A stretch of 52,137 nucleotides of DNA. Origin: Novosphingobium naphthalenivorans NBRC 102051. Its GTDB lineage: Bacteria > Pseudomonadota > Alphaproteobacteria > Sphingomonadales > Sphingomonadaceae. Location of the stretch: NCBI RefSeq assembly GCF_001590985.1, contig NZ_BCTX01000034.1, positions 1 through 52,137 of the forward strand. Direction: 5' to 3'. Below the pieces are notes generated by a model. The model did not search any database. It was not told the origin of the DNA and saw nothing but the letters and a program-made list of their open reading frames with translations. The position numbers and the translations under genes are program-made. This document shows, in pieces, positions 48,625 through 52,137 of this stretch (position 1 is the first letter of the stretch; every line of letters starts with the position of its first letter).

Positions 48625-49670
48625 GCGTCTTGCCACATCATGAAGTCGCGCTGGAGATCGGCGGTCTGGGCTATTTCGGGTGGACCGAAATTACCGTCGA
48701 GCGCGCGATCGACGCCATGGTCGGCAGCTTCGATCTCAGCCTATCCACCAAGGACAGGACCGGTGCTGAGGACTGGCCGATCGAGGACGGTGCCACGTGC
48801 CGGGTGCTGCTGGGCGGTGAGGTGCTCATCACGGGCTATATCGACGCGGTGACGCGGTTCATCGACCCCGAAAGGCGCGGCATTCGCGTGCGCGGACGGG
48901 ATAAGACCATGGACCTGGTCGATTGCTCGGCCATCAACAAGCCGGGATCGTGGACGGGCCAGAAACTGGAAGCGATCGCGAAGGCGCTGGCGGCGCCCTT
49001 CGGCGTCTCGATCGAGGTCAGCGGCGATACCGGTGCCGCCTTCAAGAAGTTCGCGCTGCAGCAGGGGGAAAGCGCCTTCGCCGCGATCGAGCGCATGGCG
49101 CGCTATCGCGGCCTCGTTGCCTATTCGCCGGGAGACGGCACCGTGCGGATCGGCAGCGCTGATACCGGTGTACGCACCGGCCGGATCGAGGAAGGCGTGA
49201 ACGTGAAGTCGGCCGAGGCGACCAGCGACATGTCTGGCCGCTATAGCCAGTACGTGGTCAAGGGACAGGCATCGGGAGACAATAGCCGCCACGGCAAGAC
49301 CGTTTCGCAGGTCAAGGGCGAGGCCGCCGACAGCGAGGTGACGCGCTACCGCCCGCTGCTGGTGATCGGCGAGGAGCAGTCGGATACGGCCTCGTTGGTC
49401 AAGCGGGCGAAGTGGGAAGCAGCGGTCCGATCCGGCCGGGGCAAGCCGCTGTCCGTCACGGTGCCGGGCTGGCTGACCGATGAGGGCAAGGTCTGGGCAC
49501 CCGGCGCCCGCGCGGCGTGCAAGATCCCCAGCTGCAAGGTCGATGGCGATCTTCTGGTCGAAAGCGTGCGCACCACGCGCAATGGCAGAGAAGGCAGCAT
49601 GACCGAACTGAGACTGGTTCCGCCCGAGGCCTGGACCCAGCTTCCCGAGCCCGAGGAGAGCGCATCGTGA
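48621..49670 (+). CDS. P: baseplate hub protein (Mu P-like, T4 gp27 fold)
   Basis: 349 residues. Visible blocks: HHEVALEIGGLGYFGWTEIT, AIDAMVGSFDLSLS, GEVLITGYIDAVTR, the R-G-I-R-V-R-G-R-D-K-T-M-D-L-V-D-C-S stretch and LPFGVSIEVSG-type KALAAPFGVSIEVSGD. This is the trimeric hub that holds the spike. Starts in an ATGA overlap with N and ends overlapping the spike gene. Confidence 0.92.
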   Translation: MSVLPHHEVALEIGGLGYFGWTEITVERAIDAMVGSFDLSLSTKDRTGAEDWPIEDGATCRVLLGGEVLITGYIDAVTRFIDPERRGIRVRGRDKTMDLVDCSAINKPGSWTGQKLEAIAKALAAPFGVSIEVSGDTGAAFKKFALQQGESAFAAIERMARYRGLVAYSPGDGTVRIGSADTGVRTGRIEEGVNVKSAEATSDMSGRYSQYVVKGQASGDNSRHGKTVSQVKGEAADSEVTRYRPLLVIGEEQSDTASLVKRAKWEAAVRSGRGKPLSVTVPGWLTDEGKVWAPGARAACKIPSCKVDGDLLVESVRTTRNGREGSMTELRLVPPEAWTQLPEPEESAS

Positions 49671-50263
49671 TGGATGCCCTGGCAGGCCGTGTCCGGAACA
49701 TGATTGGCCGCGCGATCGTGCGGCTGATTGACGATACCCAGCAGGCCCAGTCCCTGCAGATCGAGCTTCTGGCCGACGAAGTGCAGGACGGCGCCGAGCG
49801 GCTGCAGAACTATGGCTTTACCAGTCACCCACATCCGGGCGCGGAAGCCGTGGGCGTGTTTCCCGCCGGATTGCGCAGCCATGGCATCGTGATCGCAGTG
49901 GAGGATCGCCGCTACCGCCTGACCGGACTGGAACAGGGCGAAGTCGCAATGTTCGATGACCTGGGCAACGTGATCAAGCTGGGCCGCACGGCGATCGAGG
50001 TGACGGCGGTGGCGGACATCACTGTCACCGCTGCGGGCGACGCATCGCTTTGCGTGCAGGGCAATGCTGATCTGCAGGCGGGCGGCGATGTGAGCGTAAC
50101 TGCCGAAGCCAGTGCGACCGTGACAGCGGCGAGTGTAGTGGTCGATTCTGACGATGTGCAGCTCGGCGGCGCTGGCGGCGCAGCCATTGCGCGCGTGGGC
50201 GATAGTGTGGATTTGGTCAGCGGGCTGATCCTGTCCGGCAGCGCCAAGGTCACGGCGGCATGA
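49667..50263 (+). CDS. baseplate spike protein (Mu gp45-like)
   Basis: 198 residues from GTG 49667 (GAGGAG 9 bases upstream; the next codon is ATG). OB-fold N-terminal part (GRAIVRLIDDTQQAQSLQIE, GVFPAGLRSHGIVIAVEDRR) then a beta-helical tip made of short repeats (VTAVADITVTAAGDASL, DLQAGGDVSVTAEASATVTA). No C-terminal His-x-His iron site is seen. It pierces the outer membrane. Confidence 0.9.
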   Translation: MMDALAGRVRNMIGRAIVRLIDDTQQAQSLQIELLADEVQDGAERLQNYGFTSHPHPGAEAVGVFPAGLRSHGIVIAVEDRRYRLTGLEQGEVAMFDDLGNVIKLGRTAIEVTAVADITVTAAGDASLCVQGNADLQAGGDVSVTAEASATVTAASVVVDSDDVQLGGAGGAAIARVGDSVDLVSGLILSGSAKVTAA

Positions 50264-50754
50264 CTGATCTCGCCCTCAACTGGAATGATGAGACTGTCTC
50301 GGCCGACCTGCTGCTTAGCGGCGGTGCGCTGGCCACCGACGATGGTCTGCGCACTACGATCCTGATCTCGCTGTTCACCGATGCGCGCGCCAGCGAGGAC
50401 GCGGAACTGCCCGAGGCAGGTGATGATCGGCGCGGATGGTGGGGCGATCAGTTCGCGGCTGATGCTGGACCCGACGCCGGCAGCGCCAGTGATCGCAACC
50501 GGATCGGCTCGCTGCTCTGGCTGCTCGGCCGGGCTAAGGCGACCACTGCCAATCTCCAGCTGGCCCGTCAGGCGACAGAGGCAGCACTGGGTCATCTGGT
50601 GCGCGATGGTGTCGCCTCGCGCGTGGCCGTGGAAGTCGAATCGCAGGTGGTCGAAGGCGGCAAGCGCCGCCTGGCACTGGGCGTCGATATCTACCGGCCG
50701 AACGGCCCGGATCGCGAGCGGTATGACTTCACCTGGGAGGCTTCGCTCACATGA
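50260..50754 (+). CDS. baseplate wedge protein (Mu gp46, T4 gp25-like)
   Basis: 164 residues: LLSGGALATDDGLRTTILIS, F-T-D-A-R-A, DDRRGWWGDQF, the GSLLWLLGRAKAT segment and SRVAVEVESQVVEGGKRRLA, all characteristic of GP46. Links hub to wedges and primes sheath assembly. ATGA overlaps upstream and downstream. Confidence 0.92.
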   Translation: MTDLALNWNDETVSADLLLSGGALATDDGLRTTILISLFTDARASEDAELPEAGDDRRGWWGDQFAADAGPDAGSASDRNRIGSLLWLLGRAKATTANLQLARQATEAALGHLVRDGVASRVAVEVESQVVEGGKRRLALGVDIYRPNGPDRERYDFTWEASLT

Positions 50755-51800
50755 CTTTCATCCGTCCCACTCTCTCGGAACTGATCGCGCGCGGCCGCAG
50801 CGATATCCAGACGCGTTTGCCGGGGGCCGATGCAGCTCTTCGCCATTCCGTCCTGGACGTGCTGGCCCGTGTCCACGGCGGTACGGCCAGCGGGCTCTAC
50901 GGCTATCTGGACTGGCTGGCCAAGCAGCTGATGCCCGATACGGCAGAGGCTGAGTATCTTGCCCGCTGGGCCTCGATCTGGGGCATCGATCGCAAGGCTG
51001 CAACAGCGGCCACGGCCAGCGCTGCCGCGACGGGAACCAACGGTGTGACGATCCCGGCCGGAACGGAAGCACAGCGTGTCGACGGGTCGATTTATACCGT
51101 GCTGGCCGCCGTAACAATCGCGGGTGGCACGGCCACGCTCTCGCTGGAGGCCGCTGATTCCGGACCCGATGCTTCGCTTAATGCCGGCGATGAACTGACG
51201 CTGTCGAGCGCGATCGCCGGGGTCAATGCCACGATCACGGTTTCGGCCAGTACCGTCACCGGGACGGAAGAAGAAACCGATGCCAGCCTGCTGGCGCGGT
51301 TGCTCGATCGTATCCGCACGTCGCCACAGGGCGGCGCCGAACACGACTATGTCGCCTGGGCGCTGGAACAGCCCGGCGTGACGCGCGCGTGGCCTTATCG
51401 CGGATGGATGGGGGCCGGAACGGTCGGTCTCGCTTTCGTGATGGACGATCGTGAGGACATCTTCCCGCTGGAGGCCGACGTGGCGGCGGTGCAGGCCGCG
51501 CTCGACGAATTGCGGCCAGTGACGGCCGAGCTTTACGTTTTCGCGCCCACGCCCGCGCCTCAGGACATCGTGCTGCGCATCAGTCCGGATACGGCTGAAG
51601 TGCGTGCCGCGATCGAAGGGGAACTGGCCGATTTCTTCAGCCGTGAAGGTGAGCCTGGCGGCACGATCTGGTTCAGCCGCCTGAGCGAGGCGATCAGCCT
51701 GGCTGAAGGCGAATTCCAGCACGCGATCGATATTCCCGACGAGGATTTCACGGCCAATGCCGGCGAGATCCCGACGCTGGGCAGCGTGACTTTCGCATGA
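50751..51800 (+). CDS. baseplate J-like protein (Mu gp47)
   Basis: 349 residues. N-terminal RPTLSELIARGRSDIQTRLP, LRHSVLDVLARVHGGTASGL, then the J-family core LYGYLDWLAKQLMPDTAEAE and ASIWGIDRKAATAA, a beta-rich centre and TSPQGGAEHDYVAWALEQPG followed by VTRAWPYRGWMGAGTVGLAF. Forms the baseplate wedge. ATGA overlaps on both sides. Confidence 0.94.
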   Translation: MTFIRPTLSELIARGRSDIQTRLPGADAALRHSVLDVLARVHGGTASGLYGYLDWLAKQLMPDTAEAEYLARWASIWGIDRKAATAATASAAATGTNGVTIPAGTEAQRVDGSIYTVLAAVTIAGGTATLSLEAADSGPDASLNAGDELTLSSAIAGVNATITVSASTVTGTEEETDASLLARLLDRIRTSPQGGAEHDYVAWALEQPGVTRAWPYRGWMGAGTVGLAFVMDDREDIFPLEADVAAVQAALDELRPVTAELYVFAPTPAPQDIVLRISPDTAEVRAAIEGELADFFSREGEPGGTIWFSRLSEAISLAEGEFQHAIDIPDEDFTANAGEIPTLGSVTFA

Positions 51801-52137
51801 CCTACGGGACGGCCTCCACCCCGCGCGACAATGCCGCCTATGCCCGGCAGATGAAGCAGCTGCTGCCCAAGGGGGCGGCGTGGGACTTCGCGCCGGACGG
51901 GACTTTCGCACGGCTGCTGCTGGCGCTGGCGGCCGAATTCGCACGGATCGATTCGCGCGCGCTTGACCTCATCGGGGAAGCCGATCCGCGCACCACGCTG
52001 GAACTGCTGCCCGATTGGGAGCGCGTGGCCGGCCTGCCGGACAGTTGCACCGGCGCACCGGATGAAGTGGCCGAGCGGCAGGCTGCCCTGCATCAGAAGA
52101 TCGCCGGCGTCGGCGGGCAGAACAAGGCCGCCTTTAA
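51797..52137 (+). CDS. tail protein, DUF2313 (Mu gp48-like), partial
   Basis: The first 113 codons only; the frame is open to the window edge. TPRDNAAYARQMKQLLPKGA, the A-P-D-G-T-F-A-R-L-L-L-A-L-A stretch, SRALDLIGEADPRTTLELLP and DWERVAGLPDSC are the DUF2313 pattern. It closes the baseplate cluster; the fibre genes normally follow it and are outside the window. Confidence 0.9.
   Translation, partial: MTYGTASTPRDNAAYARQMKQLLPKGAAWDFAPDGTFARLLLALAAEFARIDSRALDLIGEADPRTTLELLPDWERVAGLPDSCTGAPDEVAERQAALHQKIAGVGGQNKAAF

Larger units (their letters stand above)
13836..52137. mobile_element. Mu-like transposable prophage (right end outside the window)
   Basis: Gene order follows phage Mu: leftward repressor, Ner-like regulator, MuA-type DDE transposase and MuB ATPase, GemA, Mor activator, lysis genes, Mu gp25-gp29, F, I/Z, T, gp35-38, L, M, tail chaperones, tape measure, N, P and gp45-gp48. 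No integrase, tRNA attachment site or holin-first lysis cassette of lambda type is present. The left end is placed somewhere in 13836-14287: GC content drops there, and TGTTAGG at 13836 is one candidate for a 5'-TG terminus. The core reading frames are intact, suggesting a recently active phage. Confidence 0.93.

Overview
The window looks like the chromosome of a GC-rich sphingomonad-type alphaproteobacterium (Novosphingobium or a close relative is the best guess; no rRNA gene is present to prove it) carrying the left three quarters or so of a Mu-like transposable prophage. The left 13.5 kb is host DNA; from about 13.84 kb to the right edge everything reads as one temperate, contractile-tailed, Mu-family phage. 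The right prophage end and any late fibre genes lie beyond the window.

Host part. The minus strand carries the classical translation/transcription block rimP-nusA-ylxR-infB (7637 down to 2059). rbfA (7-414) lies further along the same strand but is separated from infB by an RcnB-like periplasmic protein on the plus strand, a DUF1697 protein and two very small ORFs. Upstream of rimP are a RadC/JAB-domain protein, a small integral membrane protein, an unknown 109-residue protein and a LuxR-type regulator with an N-terminal HTH and a C-terminal membrane anchor. Next comes a phage-shock locus: divergent pspF, a strong sigma-54 promoter, a small membrane protein, pspA, pspC and three tandem PspB-like paralogues.

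Previous to the first phage gene is a non-coding junction (13456-14287) with inverted repeats, in which the prophage left end should lie. The phage early region has a leftward repressor (S24 type) plus a membrane-anchored zinc-ribbon protein, an operator array of TGCA-N4-TGCA units, a rightward Cro/Ner-like regulator, a ParB-like protein overlapping an N6-adenine methyltransferase, a run of tiny unknown genes with ATGA overlaps, a Gp37/Gp68 (DUF5131) protein, the MuA-type transposase, the MuB-type ATPase, GemA and a Mor-type activator.

The late region starts with endolysin, Rz and Rz1 spanins, then an 800-residue fibre-like protein ending in an SGNH esterase, then a holin-like protein and the Mu gp25-gp29, F, I/Z, T, gp35, gp36, G, gp37, gp38, L, M, gp41/E, tape measure, N, P, gp45-gp48 series. 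Two late units share a near-identical 22-bp dyad element exactly 33 bp before the first codon, a good candidate for Mor-dependent promoters. A tail assembly chaperone reading frame without a start codon points to a -1 programmed frameshift.

The most unusual content is accessory. A two-gene membrane cassette in the middle of the tail operon (41854-42581) encodes a clear member of the CarF/TMEM189 plasmanylethanolamine desaturase family. The esterase fibre splits the lysis genes. The MuF-type head protein carries a C-terminal extension resembling phage-borne nuclease-toxin domains, with a small convergent gene overlapping its 3' end.
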